This document shows, in pieces, positions 43,210 to 52,572 of a stretch of 64,000 nucleotides of DNA. The stretch spans positions 62,001-126,000 of the forward strand of contig JAGBCQ010000022.1 in assembly GCA_017937925.1 (NCBI GenBank). The letters run 5' to 3'. The notes below the pieces were generated by a model, which saw only the letters and a program-made list of their open reading frames with translations, made no database searches and had not been told where the DNA came from. How positions within the stretch are numbered: the stretch's first letter is position 1; each line of letters begins with the position of its first letter. Source of the stretch: Paraprevotella sp. Its GTDB lineage: Bacteria; Bacteroidota; Bacteroidia; Bacteroidales; Bacteroidaceae. Made by a program: the position numbers and the translations under genes.

Positions 43210-44244
43210 TTAATCGTCAAACAGACTTGTTTGAGCATTTGCGGTGTATATGCTCCTTCCCAAATGTTTATATGCCAATTCGGTTACCTCTCGTCCGCGT
43301 GGAGTACGTTTGATAAAGCCTTCCTTGATTAAGAAAGGTTCATAGACTTCCTCAACCGTACCGGCATCTTCGCCAATAGCCGTGGCTATGGTGGTAATGC
43401 CCACCGGACCACCTTTGAACTTATCAATGATAGTGAGCAGAATTTTGTTGTCAATCTCGTCTAACCCATAGCGGTCTATGTTTAATGCCTCCAATGCATA
43501 ACGAGCAATACTCATGTCAATGCGACCGGAACCGCGCACTTGGGCGAAGTCCCTAACACGCCGCAATAAAGCATTGGCAATACGCGGTGTGCCACGGCTA
43601 CGACTCGCTATTTCAGATGCTGCATCATGTTCGATGGGGACACTGAGGATGCGTGCCGAACGCTCGATGATTCGTGCCAAAATGGACGCATCGTAATATT
43701 CCAAATGTAGGTTGATACCAAAGCGTGCCCGTAGTGGAGCTGTGAGCAGTCCGCTGCGTGTAGTTGCCCCAACCAATGTGAAAGGATTCAGGTCCAATTG
43801 TATGCTTCTTGCCGAAGGCCCTTTGTCTATCATGATGTCAATGCGATAGTCCTCCATCGCAGAGTAGAGATACTCTTCGACTACGGGACTTAAACGATGA
43901 ATTTCATCGATGAAAAGGACGTCATTAGGTTCTAAGGACGTCAATATACCTGCTAAATCTCCGGGTTTGTCCAAAACTGGTCCCGAAGTCACTTTGAATC
44001 CCACTCCCAATTCGTTGGCTATGATGTTGCTCAAAGTGGTTTTTCCTAATCCCGGAGGCCCATGGAGCAAAGTATGGTCTAATGGTTCTCCGCGATATTT
44101 GGCAGCCTCAACAAATACTTTGAGGTTGTCCACCACTTTTTGCTGTCCGCTGAAATCCCCGAATTGCAGAGGTCTTAAAGCATTTTCAAATTCGCGTTCG
44201 GTTACAGAACTTTGGGAACGTCGTATGTCAAAATCTTCTTCCAT
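43210..44244 (-). CDS. ruvB: Holliday junction branch migration helicase RuvB
   Basis: The 344-residue AAA+ motor drives branch migration with RuvA. Walker A is GPPGLGKTT at residues 62-70, Walker B is [10 protein letters not shown], and sensor/arginine-finger residues lie in [18 protein letters not shown]. The C-terminal winged helix has [15 protein letters not shown] and RTPRGREVT. The open frame extends upstream to 44343, but the extension has no RuvB character. ATG 44244 lies only six bases after the -7 element, so the mRNA is probably leaderless. Confidence 0.97.
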   Translation of the reverse strand: MEEDFDIRRSQSSVTEREFENALRPLQFGDFSGQQKVVDNLKVFVEAAKYRGEPLDHTLLHGPPGLGKTTLSNIIANELGVGFKVTSGPVLDKPGDLAGILTSLEPNDVLFIDEIHRLSPVVEEYLYSAMEDYRIDIMIDKGPSARSIQLDLNPFTLVGATTRSGLLTAPLRARFGINLHLEYYDASILARIIERSARILSVPIEHDAASEIASRSRGTPRIANALLRRVRDFAQVRGSGRIDMSIARYALEALNIDRYGLDEIDNKILLTIIDKFKGGPVGITTIATAIGEDAGTVEEVYEPFLIKEGFIKRTPRGREVTELAYKHLGRSIYTANAQTSLFDD

Positions 44245-44250
44245 ATACGG

Positions 44251-44258
44251 CAAAGATA
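44251..44258 (-). promoter_or_regulatory. -7 element of ruvB-ybeY
   Basis: TATCTTTG on the minus strand ends six bases before the ruvB ATG, leaving almost no leader. Confidence 0.65.
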
Positions 44259-44369
44259 GTGCAAACCGAGAGAAGTAAAAAGGAAAACCAGAGTTTTTTG
44301 TTTTTACATCTTTGATAGAATGAATAAATCTTTTTTCTTTCAAATCGGTGTGCTTGTTGTTTTTTAATG

Positions 44370-44377
44370 TACCTTTG
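44370..44377 (+). promoter_or_regulatory. -7 element of the SpmA-SpmB gene
   Basis: TACCTTTG matches TAnnTTTG, 25 bases before the ATG. Confidence 0.6.
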
Positions 44378-44402
44378 CTTGTGAATCCTCAAAACAATAA
44401 GC

Positions 44403-45635
44403 ATGGTTCTCAATTATATCTGGATAGCTTTCTTTTTGATTGCGTTTGTCATAGCGACGGTGAAATTGGTGTTTATGGGAGATGTGAGTGTATTCCCGGC
44501 AATAATGAATTCTACGTTCGATTCGGCCAAAACAGCTTTCGAGATTTCGTTAGGACTGACGGGGGTACTATCCTTATGGATGGGTGTCATGAAGATAGGC
44601 GAGAAGGGTGGATTGGTGGATATTTTAGCAAAAGGACTAAGTCCGCTTTTCTGTAAGTTGTTTCCGGACATCCCAAAGAATCATCCTGTAATAGGAAATA
44701 TATTTATGAATATTTCAGCAAATATGTTAGGGCTGGATAATGCTTCTACGCCGTTAGGACTGAAAGCGATGGAGGGATTGCAGGAACTGAATCCGCAAAA
44801 AGAGCGTGCAACCAATCCTATGATAATGTTTTTGGTGTTGAACACTTCTGGATTGACGATTATTCCGGTTAGTATATTGGTCTATCGGACGCAGATGGGT
44901 GCAGCGCAGCCAACTGACGTGTTTATTCCGATACTCTTGGCTACGTTTGCTTCTACGTTAGTGGGAATTGTAGTAACGGCATTGTACCAACGCATAAATT
45001 TACTGAATAAAACCATTCTTTTGACCTTGGGTGGAGCGTGTGTCTTTATAGCTGCGTTGGTATGGGGATTCAGTCAGTTGGATAAGGATGAAATGAATGT
45101 ATGGAGTACTACAATAGCCAATGTCTTATTGTTTGGAATCATTATGACATTCATTGTTGCGGCCATGATAAGGCGGGTGAACGTTTATGATGCGTTTATA
45201 GAGGGTGCAAAGGATGGATTTACTACGGCGGTTAGAATAATCCCCTACTTGGTAGCTATACTAGTAGCAATTGGAGTGTTTCGTGCATCCGGTGCGATGG
45301 ATTTCTTGATTCAAGGTATCTCGTCGCTGGTGGTTGCATGTGGTGGTGACGCCGATTTTGTCGGTGCTTTGCCAACGGCTCTGATGAAACCTCTCAGCGG
45401 CAGTGGCGCTAGGGGGATGATGGTGGATGCCATGTCCACTTATGGTGCTGATTCGTTCGTAGGAAGGTTGAGTTGTATATTCCAAGGTTCAACCGATACG
45501 ACATTCTACATTTTGGCGGTTTATTTTGGTAGTGTAGGTGTCAGGAACACTCGTCATGCAGTGGTGTGTGGGCTGTTGGCAGACGTAGCAGGTATTTTGG
45601 CTGCTATAGGTGTGGCATATCTATTCTTTTCTTAA
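44403..45635 (+). CDS. nucleoside-recognition (Gate) membrane protein, SpmA-SpmB fusion
   Basis: The 410-residue protein joins an SpmA-like half (about 1-200; LGLDNASTPLGLKAMEGLQEL) and an SpmB-like half (about 235-410; AVRIIPYLVAILVAIGVFRASG, 22 residues, and GALPTALMKPLSGSGARGMMVD, 22 residues). Each has a Gate domain and several membrane segments. In Firmicutes spmA and spmB are separate genes for spore core dehydration. Non-sporulating Bacteroidota carry the fused form with unknown substrate, presumably a small-molecule transporter. Monocistronic. Confidence 0.9.
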   Translation: MVLNYIWIAFFLIAFVIATVKLVFMGDVSVFPAIMNSTFDSAKTAFEISLGLTGVLSLWMGVMKIGEKGGLVDILAKGLSPLFCKLFPDIPKNHPVIGNIFMNISANMLGLDNASTPLGLKAMEGLQELNPQKERATNPMIMFLVLNTSGLTIIPVSILVYRTQMGAAQPTDVFIPILLATFASTLVGIVVTALYQRINLLNKTILLTLGGACVFIAALVWGFSQLDKDEMNVWSTTIANVLLFGIIMTFIVAAMIRRVNVYDAFIEGAKDGFTTAVRIIPYLVAILVAIGVFRASGAMDFLIQGISSLVVACGGDADFVGALPTALMKPLSGSGARGMMVDAMSTYGADSFVGRLSCIFQGSTDTTFYILAVYFGSVGVRNTRHAVVCGLLADVAGILAAIGVAYLFFS

Positions 45636-45642
45636 TGTGAGC

Positions 45643-46326
45643 TTATCCTACACCTAAGTCGGTATTATTCAGTAGGACTTCTATGCCTTGTTCGTCCTTA
45701 AGTAATGGATAGACTTCTTTCTTGAACCACGTGGCAAGTTCTATATCTTGTTTTAAGGATGTACTATTATCGCAGAACACATTTACACTGAAGTACTCGA
45801 AATGTTTTTTTGCTGTTTCTATGTCAGAAAGGATACGTTCTTTACTTTCCCCTTGTGTACAGCAAAGTAAGCACACGCCTTGAAAGAAGTGTGAGATGTC
45901 CTGCGGTGTAACGGAATGTGGGATGCCCTTCTTCCAAACATTTCGCAGTTGAGGGTCGAACGTTTCTATACCACAACGGAATTTGACTTGTGCGGGTGCG
46001 AATTGTTCGGCGAAAGCTTTCAACTTGTGTCGGTACATATAATGCGCCTCAAACCAAAGGGTATGGATTTGCTTTTCGTGTACAAGTCTTTTAATGTGCG
46101 CCATAGTTTCGGAATCTAGTTCTAATGCAGAACCGGAATTGATGACGTCCAAAACACCATAAATACCGGTCACTTGTTCTAAAACAGATTGATTGATGGC
46201 ATAAGGTTGTTTGCTCGTATCTTTATGGTAATCGCAGAAAACGCATTGTCCCCACTTGCAGCCTGTGCCTTGCAATAATACAAATTCACGGGGCATCTTT
46301 GTATGTATTACCGCATATCTATCCAT
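45643..46326 (-). CDS. radical SAM protein beside a queuosine-precursor transporter
   Basis: The 227-residue protein has an N-terminal cluster motif Cys23-x4-Cys28-x2-Cys31 (CKWGQCVFC), a variant of the radical SAM CX3CX2C, followed by DYH. NSGSALELD resembles a SAM-contact strand, and RCGIETFDPQLRN is a typical GIES-type segment. It is short for the superfamily and has no auxiliary-cluster domain. It starts one base after the stop of the transporter gene, so the two form an operon. A role in salvage of queuosine precursors, like the radical SAM queuine lyase described in clostridia, is an inference from position. The TTG upstream of ATG 46326 is not used here. Confidence 0.82.
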   Translation of the reverse strand: MDRYAVIHTKMPREFVLLQGTGCKWGQCVFCDYHKDTSKQPYAINQSVLEQVTGIYGVLDVINSGSALELDSETMAHIKRLVHEKQIHTLWFEAHYMYRHKLKAFAEQFAPAQVKFRCGIETFDPQLRNVWKKGIPHSVTPQDISHFFQGVCLLCCTQGESKERILSDIETAKKHFEYFSVNVFCDNSTSLKQDIELATWFKKEVYPLLKDEQGIEVLLNNTDLGVG

Positions 46327-46327
46327 A

Positions 46328-46999
46328 TTACTTTTGTCTTGCAAGGCGTTTTTCTATCCAATGTATTACTGCATAGGCCATCGGAGTGCCGAAACATGCT
46401 TCAATAATTAGTTTTGAACAATATTGGAATACTATCATCAATAAAAGGTCGTGGTTCGAAACGACACCGGCAAAGGCGATTAAAACAAATGGAAGAGTGT
46501 CAAACACATAACCAATCATAGAGCTGCCAATAGTTCGAAGCCAAAGCCATCGACCGTGTGTCCTTATTTTAATACGTTCCATAAACCATGCGTTTGACAA
46601 TTCTCCAAACAGAAAACCCATCAGCGATGCGAGAACGATGCGTGGCACATAGGTGAACACTTGATTGTAGGCTGTAGCATTATCTGATAAATACTCCGGT
46701 GATGGTAGCCAAACACCTATTTGAGTGCATATAATCATAACGACATTACAAATAAAAGTGAGCCATATTACTTTTTTTGCAGTGCGGTAGCCCCAAATTT
46801 CTGTCAAGACGTCGCCCAACATATAGGCAAAGGGGAATGTGATGGTTCCGGCATCAAAATAGACCAGCCCAAAGAAACTGATGATCTTTACGGCCATGAT
46901 GTTGGATACTAAATAGAGAGTAATGAAAAGACCTGTCACAATCATAAGTGACATTCCGTCTGTCTTTCGGTTTTTGAAAGGGTTTTCCGATACCTTGTC
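46328..46999 (-). CDS. queuosine precursor transporter (YhhQ/VUT family)
   Basis: The 223-residue protein has about six membrane segments. Family marks are LYLVSNIMAVKIISFFG, FPFAYMLGDVLTEIWGYR, LASLMGFLFGELSNAWFMERIK (22 residues), and IGSSMIGYVFDTLPF. YhhQ imports 7-cyano- or 7-aminomethyl-7-deazaguanine for tRNA queuosine synthesis. An in-frame ATG exists at 47053, but the -7 element TAACTTTG is at 47027-47034, so ATG 46999 is used. Confidence 0.92.
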   Translation of the reverse strand, partial: DKVSENPFKNRKTDGMSLMIVTGLFITLYLVSNIMAVKIISFFGLVYFDAGTITFPFAYMLGDVLTEIWGYRTAKKVIWLTFICNVVMIICTQIGVWLPSPEYLSDNATAYNQVFTYVPRIVLASLMGFLFGELSNAWFMERIKIRTHGRWLWLRTIGSSMIGYVFDTLPFVLIAFAGVVSNHDLLLMIVFQYCSKLIIEACFGTPMAYAVIHWIEKRLARQK

Positions 47000-47026
47000 C
47001 ATAAGAATAAAAATTAAATACACGGA

Positions 47027-47034
47027 CAAAGTTA
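47027..47034 (-). promoter_or_regulatory. -7 element of the transporter-radical SAM operon
   Basis: TAACTTTG on the minus strand matches TAnnTTTG and decides the start at 46999. Confidence 0.6.
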
Positions 47035-47124
47035 AGAACTTTTGGGCAATCATTCCTAATGTATTCAGTCTTATCTTAATTATTTTTATGACTATTTATC
47101 TCCTTATATATCCGTTTATTGTAG

Positions 47125-47132
47125 TATCTTTG
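47125..47132 (+). promoter_or_regulatory. -7 element of the flippase operon
   Basis: TATCTTTG, 24 bases before the flippase ATG. Confidence 0.6.
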
Positions 47133-47156
47133 TCCACATCTACATGAAATGAAAGT

Positions 47157-48665
47157 ATGTCAGAACTTAAAACAGTTGTCAAAGATACTGCCATTTACGG
47201 GTTGAGTAGTATTGTTGGACGTTTCTTAAATTATATGTTGGTTCCGCTTTACACCGCACAATTGGCGGCTTCGAGCGGAGGTTATGGAGTGATTACAAAT
47301 ATATATGCTTACGTTGCTCTTATATTGGTAATACTTCTTTTTGGCATGGAGACTACCTTTTTCCGTTTCGCGAATAAGGACGGTGCTCAGCCGAATCGAG
47401 TATATGGCAATGCACTAATAATGGTGGGTGGAGTATCTTTGTTGTTTGTACTTCTGTTATTACTCTTTTTGCCTTCAATATCGGTACTTATGGGGTATGA
47501 AAAACACCCTGAATTTATCGGTATAATGGGCGTTTGTGTGGCGCTTGATGCAATGCAAGCTCTTCCTTTTGCATGGTTGCGGTATAAAAAACGTCCTATT
47601 AAGTTCGCTGCATTAAAAATGTTGTTCATCATCTTGAACATCGCTCTCAATATCCTTTATTTCGTTATCATGCCGTGGTGGTATGCAAAGAATCCCGAAT
47701 TGGTAGGGTGTTTTTATAATCCTAATTACGGTGCGGGTTATGCGTTCGTATTGAATCTCGTTTGTACTTCGTTCATCACTTTGTTTTTTATTCCCGAGTT
47801 GAAAGAGGCGGATTTCAGATTTGATAGAGTTTTGGTAAAACGGATGCTTTCTTATTCATGGCCCATTTTGATTTTGGGTATAGCCGGCATTTTGAACCAA
47901 ACAGTGGACAAAATGATTTTCCCGTTGGTGTATGGAGATGCAGAACAAGGTCGTGTTCAATTGGGTATATATGGAGCATGCGTTAAGATAGCCATGATTA
48001 TGGCGATGATTACGCAAGCATTCCGTTATGCTTACGAACCATTTGTTTTTGGAAGTGCCAAGGAGAAAGATAGTGGAGCGACGTATGCGGTCGCGATGAA
48101 ATTCTTCATCATTTTTACATTACTTGCTTTCCTTTGTGTGATAGGATACATGGATATTTTAAAATTTATCATAGCGCCCGATTATTGGGAGGGACTTCGT
48201 GTAGTGCCAATAGTTATGGCGGCGGAGATTATGATGGGAGTTTATTTTAATCTTTCCTTTTGGTATAAACTTATAGACAAAACAATTTGGGGAACGTGGT
48301 TTTCTTTGGCGGGATGCGTGGTACTCATAGCAGTGAATATTATCTTTATTCCACAGTATGGTTATATGGCATGCGCATGGGGAGGTTTTGCCGGTTATGC
48401 CACTTCAATGACCTTGTCTTATTTCGTCGGGCAAAAGAAGAATCCGATAGATTATCCTCTCAAAAGCATCGGAGTGTACGTCCTCATAGCGTTATTGTTC
48501 TTTTTTATTATGGAGCAAGTACCGCAGAATTGGTCTGTTTGGTTACGTTTGTCAATCAATACGGGACTGATAGCAATGTTCGTAGGGCATATCTTATACC
48601 ATGATTTGCCGGTTTATACACTTCCGGTTATTGGTAAATATTTTAGAAAATCATCAAAAGAATAA
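47157..48665 (+). CDS. MOP-superfamily polysaccharide flippase (Wzx-like)
   Basis: The 502-residue protein has about 12-14 membrane segments and the N-terminal amphipathic start common in Wzx-type flippases (KDTAIYGLSSIVGRFLNYMLVPLYT, 25 residues). KRMLSYSWPILILGIAGILNQTVDKM (26 residues, mid-protein) marks the second half repeat. Such proteins flip undecaprenyl-linked glycans or other lipids across the inner membrane. No glycosyltransferases lie nearby, so the substrate is open; a lipid II or envelope glycan role is possible. It is followed after two bases by the DUF389 gene. Confidence 0.9.
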   Translation: MSELKTVVKDTAIYGLSSIVGRFLNYMLVPLYTAQLAASSGGYGVITNIYAYVALILVILLFGMETTFFRFANKDGAQPNRVYGNALIMVGGVSLLFVLLLLLFLPSISVLMGYEKHPEFIGIMGVCVALDAMQALPFAWLRYKKRPIKFAALKMLFIILNIALNILYFVIMPWWYAKNPELVGCFYNPNYGAGYAFVLNLVCTSFITLFFIPELKEADFRFDRVLVKRMLSYSWPILILGIAGILNQTVDKMIFPLVYGDAEQGRVQLGIYGACVKIAMIMAMITQAFRYAYEPFVFGSAKEKDSGATYAVAMKFFIIFTLLAFLCVIGYMDILKFIIAPDYWEGLRVVPIVMAAEIMMGVYFNLSFWYKLIDKTIWGTWFSLAGCVVLIAVNIIFIPQYGYMACAWGGFAGYATSMTLSYFVGQKKNPIDYPLKSIGVYVLIALLFFFIMEQVPQNWSVWLRLSINTGLIAMFVGHILYHDLPVYTLPVIGKYFRKSSKE

Positions 48666-48667
48666 AT

Positions 48668-50053
48668 ATGGAAACAACTGAGGGAAAGAGTGTGCGACGC
48701 TCACATATTAAACTTCTTTTACGGGATTTACTCAGTTTGAAATCTGACAAAGCACCGGAGGAAGAAACGATAGCTACCATCAGAGCCGGAATAGACTTTA
48801 AGGGAGCAAATCTTTGGGTCCTTATTTTTGCAATATTTGTAGCTTCGTTGGGATTGAACACCAATTCTGCGGCGGTTATAATTGGAGCCATGTTGATATC
48901 TCCGCTTATGGGACCAATTATAGGAATGGGATTAGGTGTAGGCATCAATGATTTTGAAATGCTCAAGCGCGCATTTAAGAGTTTTACCATAGCTTCTATT
49001 TTCAGTGTGCTGACAGCTACGTTTTACTTTGCAATAACTCCAATAGCTGAAGCTCAATCTGAATTGATGGCGCGTACGTCGCCGACTATTTACGACGTAC
49101 TCATTGCACTTTTCGGTGGATTGGCTGGTATTGTGGCATTGTGTAGTTCGGGGCAAAGAGGAGGTAATGTGATTCCCGGTGTGGCTATTGCTACGGCCTT
49201 AATGCCACCGTTATGTACTACAGGATTCGGCATAGCGACCGGTAATTGGTTGTATGCAGCCGGTGCCTTTTACCTTTATATTATCAACTCTATCTTTATC
49301 AGTTGTGCCACTTTTGTAGGAGTGAATATTTTGGACTTCAAGAAGAAAGTGTTTGTTGACAAACAACGTGAGAAGCGCGTAAAGCATATCATTATCACGA
49401 TTGCTGTTCTGACAATGATTCCTGCTACTTATCTGACCTATACTTTGGTAGAGGAAAATATCTTTACTACCAAAGTAAACAGTTTTATTAACCATAATAT
49501 AGCATCAGAGAGGACGCAAGTCATATCTAAAGATATAAATTGTGCTACGCAGACGGTTAAAGTGATTACGATTGGTGAAGAGATTCCAACGGAAGAAATT
49601 GAAAGAATACAAAATCGTTTGGAACGTTATGGATTGAAGAATGTGAGTTTGAATATAGTGCAAGGAACGAAGAACCTTACAGCAAATGAACTTAAATCCA
49701 TGTTAAATGATCCGCAATCAAAGCAAGCAGATAAGAATGCGCAACTGCTTGCCAATGAACAAAAACGAGCAAGTGTTTTAGAGGCTGAGTTGGCTCCTTA
49801 TAAGATGATGAATGATAGAGCAAAGTCTATTAGCGCGGAGATTAAACCATTATTTCCCGAAGTGGAACGCATCAGTATATCCCAATCGGTTTCATATCCG
49901 ACAGTAGATACTGTGAGAACGGATACGATTTTGTTTGTGCACCTTATGGTAACAAAAGATTTATTGGAAGCTGATAAGGTGAAAATGAATGAATGGCTCA
50001 AAGCGAAATTCAATAATCCAAAGGTTAAAATCATAACAGAGGCAATGAAATAA
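48668..50053 (+). CDS. DUF389 (TIGR00341) membrane protein
   Basis: The 461-residue protein has an N-terminal membrane domain of about six segments (VFVASLGLNTNSAAVIIGAMLISPLMGP in outline, residues 53-85; GNVIPGVAIATALMPPLCTTG, 21 residues) and a C-terminal soluble region of about 200 residues with a coiled-coil stretch (ADKNAQLLANEQKRASVLEAE). The family is widespread and uncharacterised, sometimes described as transporter-like. It overlaps the flippase operon closely and is 27 bases before the S46 peptidase gene. Confidence 0.9.
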   Translation: METTEGKSVRRSHIKLLLRDLLSLKSDKAPEEETIATIRAGIDFKGANLWVLIFAIFVASLGLNTNSAAVIIGAMLISPLMGPIIGMGLGVGINDFEMLKRAFKSFTIASIFSVLTATFYFAITPIAEAQSELMARTSPTIYDVLIALFGGLAGIVALCSSGQRGGNVIPGVAIATALMPPLCTTGFGIATGNWLYAAGAFYLYIINSIFISCATFVGVNILDFKKKVFVDKQREKRVKHIIITIAVLTMIPATYLTYTLVEENIFTTKVNSFINHNIASERTQVISKDINCATQTVKVITIGEEIPTEEIERIQNRLERYGLKNVSLNIVQGTKNLTANELKSMLNDPQSKQADKNAQLLANEQKRASVLEAELAPYKMMNDRAKSISAEIKPLFPEVERISISQSVSYPTVDTVRTDTILFVHLMVTKDLLEADKVKMNEWLKAKFNNPKVKIITEAMK

Positions 50054-50080
50054 AATCAATAATATAAAAATATAAGTGTA

Positions 50081-52243
50081 ATGAAAAAACTGTTAGTATT
50101 ATTAGTTGCGATTTGCTGTTTTAACGGCATAAAAGCAGATGAAGGAATGTGGATGCTCAGTCATGTCTCTCCCCAAAGTATGAAAATAATGAAAGATTTG
50201 GGATTAGAGTTGAGCAAGAAAGAGTTGTATAATCCCAAGGGGAGTTCACTAAAGGACGCAGTAGTAGCTTTTGGTGGTTTCTGTTCAGGAGTGATTGTCT
50301 CGCCGGATGGTTTGGTGTTTACAAATCATCATTGTGGATTTGGTAATATACAAGCATTGGCTACTCCTGAAAACGATATTTTGAAGAATGGTTTTGTGGC
50401 TCGAACTCAAGCAGATGAACTTCCCGCAAAGGGCCTTTTCGTACGTTTGTTACAACGTACGGATGACATTACAAAGGATGTCATGAAAGCTTACAACAAA
50501 GCATACAAGAAAATGATGACAGAAAAACCGGAGTTGACAAATGCAGAAATAGAGAAATTCCGTTCGTTTGCAATAGATTCTATTTGCAATGAGATAGAAA
50601 ATAAATATAATAAGAAGTATCCAAAATTGATTTCAGAGGTAGAGAGTTATTATACCGGCAATGAATTTTATATCAATATATACAAACAATATGATGACAT
50701 CCGATTGGTGTTTGCTCCGCCTCAAAGTTTAGGAAAATTTGGTGGTGAGACAGACAATTGGATGTGGCCTCGCCAAACATGCGATTTCAGTGTGTTCCGT
50801 ATCTATAGTGATAATAACAACGAACCGGCAGAATATAGTGCGACCAATCGTCCTTTGCAGGCAAAGCGTTATGCGAAAATCTCATTGGATGGGTATGAAA
50901 AAGGTGATTACTGTATGACAATCGGTTATCCGGGAAGTACCGATCGTTATCTTTCTTCGTTTGGTATTACTGAGCAAATGGAATGTGGCAATGCAGCTCG
51001 TATCAATGTACGCGGTGTAAAACAGGATGTATGGAAACGTTGGATGAATAGTGACGCTACCATTCGTTTGCAATATGCATCTAAGTATGCCCAAAGTTCT
51101 AACTACTGGAAGAATAATATCGGTATGAACAAAGCATTGAAAGATTTGGGAGTAGTAGAGCAAAAGCAGGCAAAGGAAAAACAAATTACTGAGTGGGCTA
51201 AAAAGAAGAAGAGTACGAATGTGCGTTTTGGAAACATAATCAGTGAACTATCAGAAGCCTATAAGAGTCGGAAGGAAGCTGTTTATGCTTTGAGTTTCTT
51301 ACAAGAGTCTTTCCCTGGCGGTCCTGACATGTTCCGTATTGCTAACTATTACAATCATTTGCAAAAGGCAGTGGATAATGATGCCAAAGAGTCATTAAAA
51401 AATCGTATTCGTACTCAGTATAAAGATCGTAATGAACAGGTAGATAAGGAAACCATGATAGTTTTGATGGAGAATTATGCAAAACAAGTAAAACCGGAAT
51501 ACTTACCTTCATTCTATGAGATTATAAAGAACGAATACAATCAGGACTATACCGCATTTGTTAACGATATGTTCAGCAAGACATTCTTGAATAATCCTAA
51601 TTGCATTGATAGTACATTTACAGAGGAACAAGTTAAAAATGATATGGCGATGGCTTGTTTGAATAGTGTACAAGAGTTAGGTGCTAAGTTAAAGAAACAG
51701 ATAAGTACAGCTAATCTGACTGTTTCTGAGAACGAACGCAAACTCTGTCAAGCCATAGTGGAAATGGAGTTCGATCGTCCACATTATTCTGATGCCAATT
51801 TTACAATGCGCTTGAGTTATGGATTTGTCAATGATTATACAAGTGCAGAGGGGCATCAAAATTATTATACTACGATGCCAAGTATTCTTGAGAAAATTGC
51901 AAAATGCGATGAAATAGACGAATATTGGGTAGAACCGGAAGTGAAAACTCTGTTTGAAAAAGGTAATTTTGGTCCGTATAAAGATGAGAAAACAGGTGAA
52001 ATGCAGTTGTGCTTCTTATCAAATAATGATATTACGGGAGGAAACTCCGGTAGTCCAATGTTTAATGGCAAGGGCGAACTGATAGGTTTGGCTTTTGATG
52101 GTAATTGGGATGCAATGAGTAGTGATGTGAGTTTTACGCAAGACCTAACCCGTTGTATAGGAGTGGATATTCGCTATGTGCTTTACATCATTGATTGTTG
52201 GGGCGGTGCGGACCGCTTGATTAAAGAGATGGGCGTGAAATAA
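50081..52243 (+). CDS. S46 dipeptidyl-peptidase, DPP7 type
   Basis: The 720-residue periplasmic serine peptidase releases N-terminal dipeptides, important for asaccharolytic growth. The signal peptide ends near residue 19 (GIKA). The catalytic histidine lies in FTNHHCGFGNI (residues 80-90) and the catalytic serine is Ser656 in TGGNSGSP. The residue 18 positions after that serine is Gly674 (FDGNWDAM). In this family Gly here goes with DPP7-like cleavage after hydrophobic residues, and Arg with DPP11-like cleavage after acidic residues. It ends the plus operon and is followed by a terminator. Confidence 0.95.
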   Translation: MKKLLVLLVAICCFNGIKADEGMWMLSHVSPQSMKIMKDLGLELSKKELYNPKGSSLKDAVVAFGGFCSGVIVSPDGLVFTNHHCGFGNIQALATPENDILKNGFVARTQADELPAKGLFVRLLQRTDDITKDVMKAYNKAYKKMMTEKPELTNAEIEKFRSFAIDSICNEIENKYNKKYPKLISEVESYYTGNEFYINIYKQYDDIRLVFAPPQSLGKFGGETDNWMWPRQTCDFSVFRIYSDNNNEPAEYSATNRPLQAKRYAKISLDGYEKGDYCMTIGYPGSTDRYLSSFGITEQMECGNAARINVRGVKQDVWKRWMNSDATIRLQYASKYAQSSNYWKNNIGMNKALKDLGVVEQKQAKEKQITEWAKKKKSTNVRFGNIISELSEAYKSRKEAVYALSFLQESFPGGPDMFRIANYYNHLQKAVDNDAKESLKNRIRTQYKDRNEQVDKETMIVLMENYAKQVKPEYLPSFYEIIKNEYNQDYTAFVNDMFSKTFLNNPNCIDSTFTEEQVKNDMAMACLNSVQELGAKLKKQISTANLTVSENERKLCQAIVEMEFDRPHYSDANFTMRLSYGFVNDYTSAEGHQNYYTTMPSILEKIAKCDEIDEYWVEPEVKTLFEKGNFGPYKDEKTGEMQLCFLSNNDITGGNSGSPMFNGKGELIGLAFDGNWDAMSSDVSFTQDLTRCIGVDIRYVLYIIDCWGGADRLIKEMGVK

Positions 52244-52259
52244 TCTTTTTTAATGATAT

Positions 52260-52303
52260 AATATGGGCTGTGTCAAATCAAAGACACAGCCCATATTATT
52301 TTA
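52260..52303. terminator. bidirectional terminator between S46 peptidase and rubredoxin genes
   Basis: AATATGGGCTGTGT (52260-52273) pairs with ACACAGCCCATATT (52284-52297), a perfect 14-bp stem with a 10-base loop, then ATTTT. Confidence 0.92.
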
Positions 52304-52314
52304 AGGAAATTCTA

Positions 52315-52479
52315 TTATTCTTCGTATGGCTCAAAATCATCCTTGCCAACACCGCACAATGGGCAAACCCAATCTTCCGGAATATCCTCAAAAGCTGTGC
52401 CAGGAGCAATGCCTGAATCTGGGTCGCCAACTTCGGGATTATAAACCCATTGACATACTGTACAAATATACTTTTTCAT
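52315..52479 (-). CDS. rubredoxin
   Basis: This 54-residue minus-strand gene encodes a complete rubredoxin. The iron is held by two CxxC pairs, Cys6-x2-Cys9 ([12 protein letters not shown]) and Cys39-x2-Cys42 ([13 protein letters not shown]), with the conserved [20 protein letters not shown] stretch between them. It is a small cytosolic electron carrier, commonly used in oxygen and peroxide detoxification in anaerobes. It stands alone, convergent with the S46 peptidase gene. A partner rubrerythrin is not in the window. Confidence 0.97.
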   Translation of the reverse strand: MKKYICTVCQWVYNPEVGDPDSGIAPGTAFEDIPEDWVCPLCGVGKDDFEPYEE

Positions 52480-52572
52480 AGTCTTAACTTTTAATGTTTA
52501 TATTCAATATTCTTATCACGATGCAAGTATAATAACAAATTCATCAAAAACAATCGTGAGAAAAGTATCCTT

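Noticed and set aside
44245..44343. N-terminal extension of RuvB
   Set aside because: It covers the promoter and does not resemble RuvB; orthologues begin at the EEDFDIR segment.
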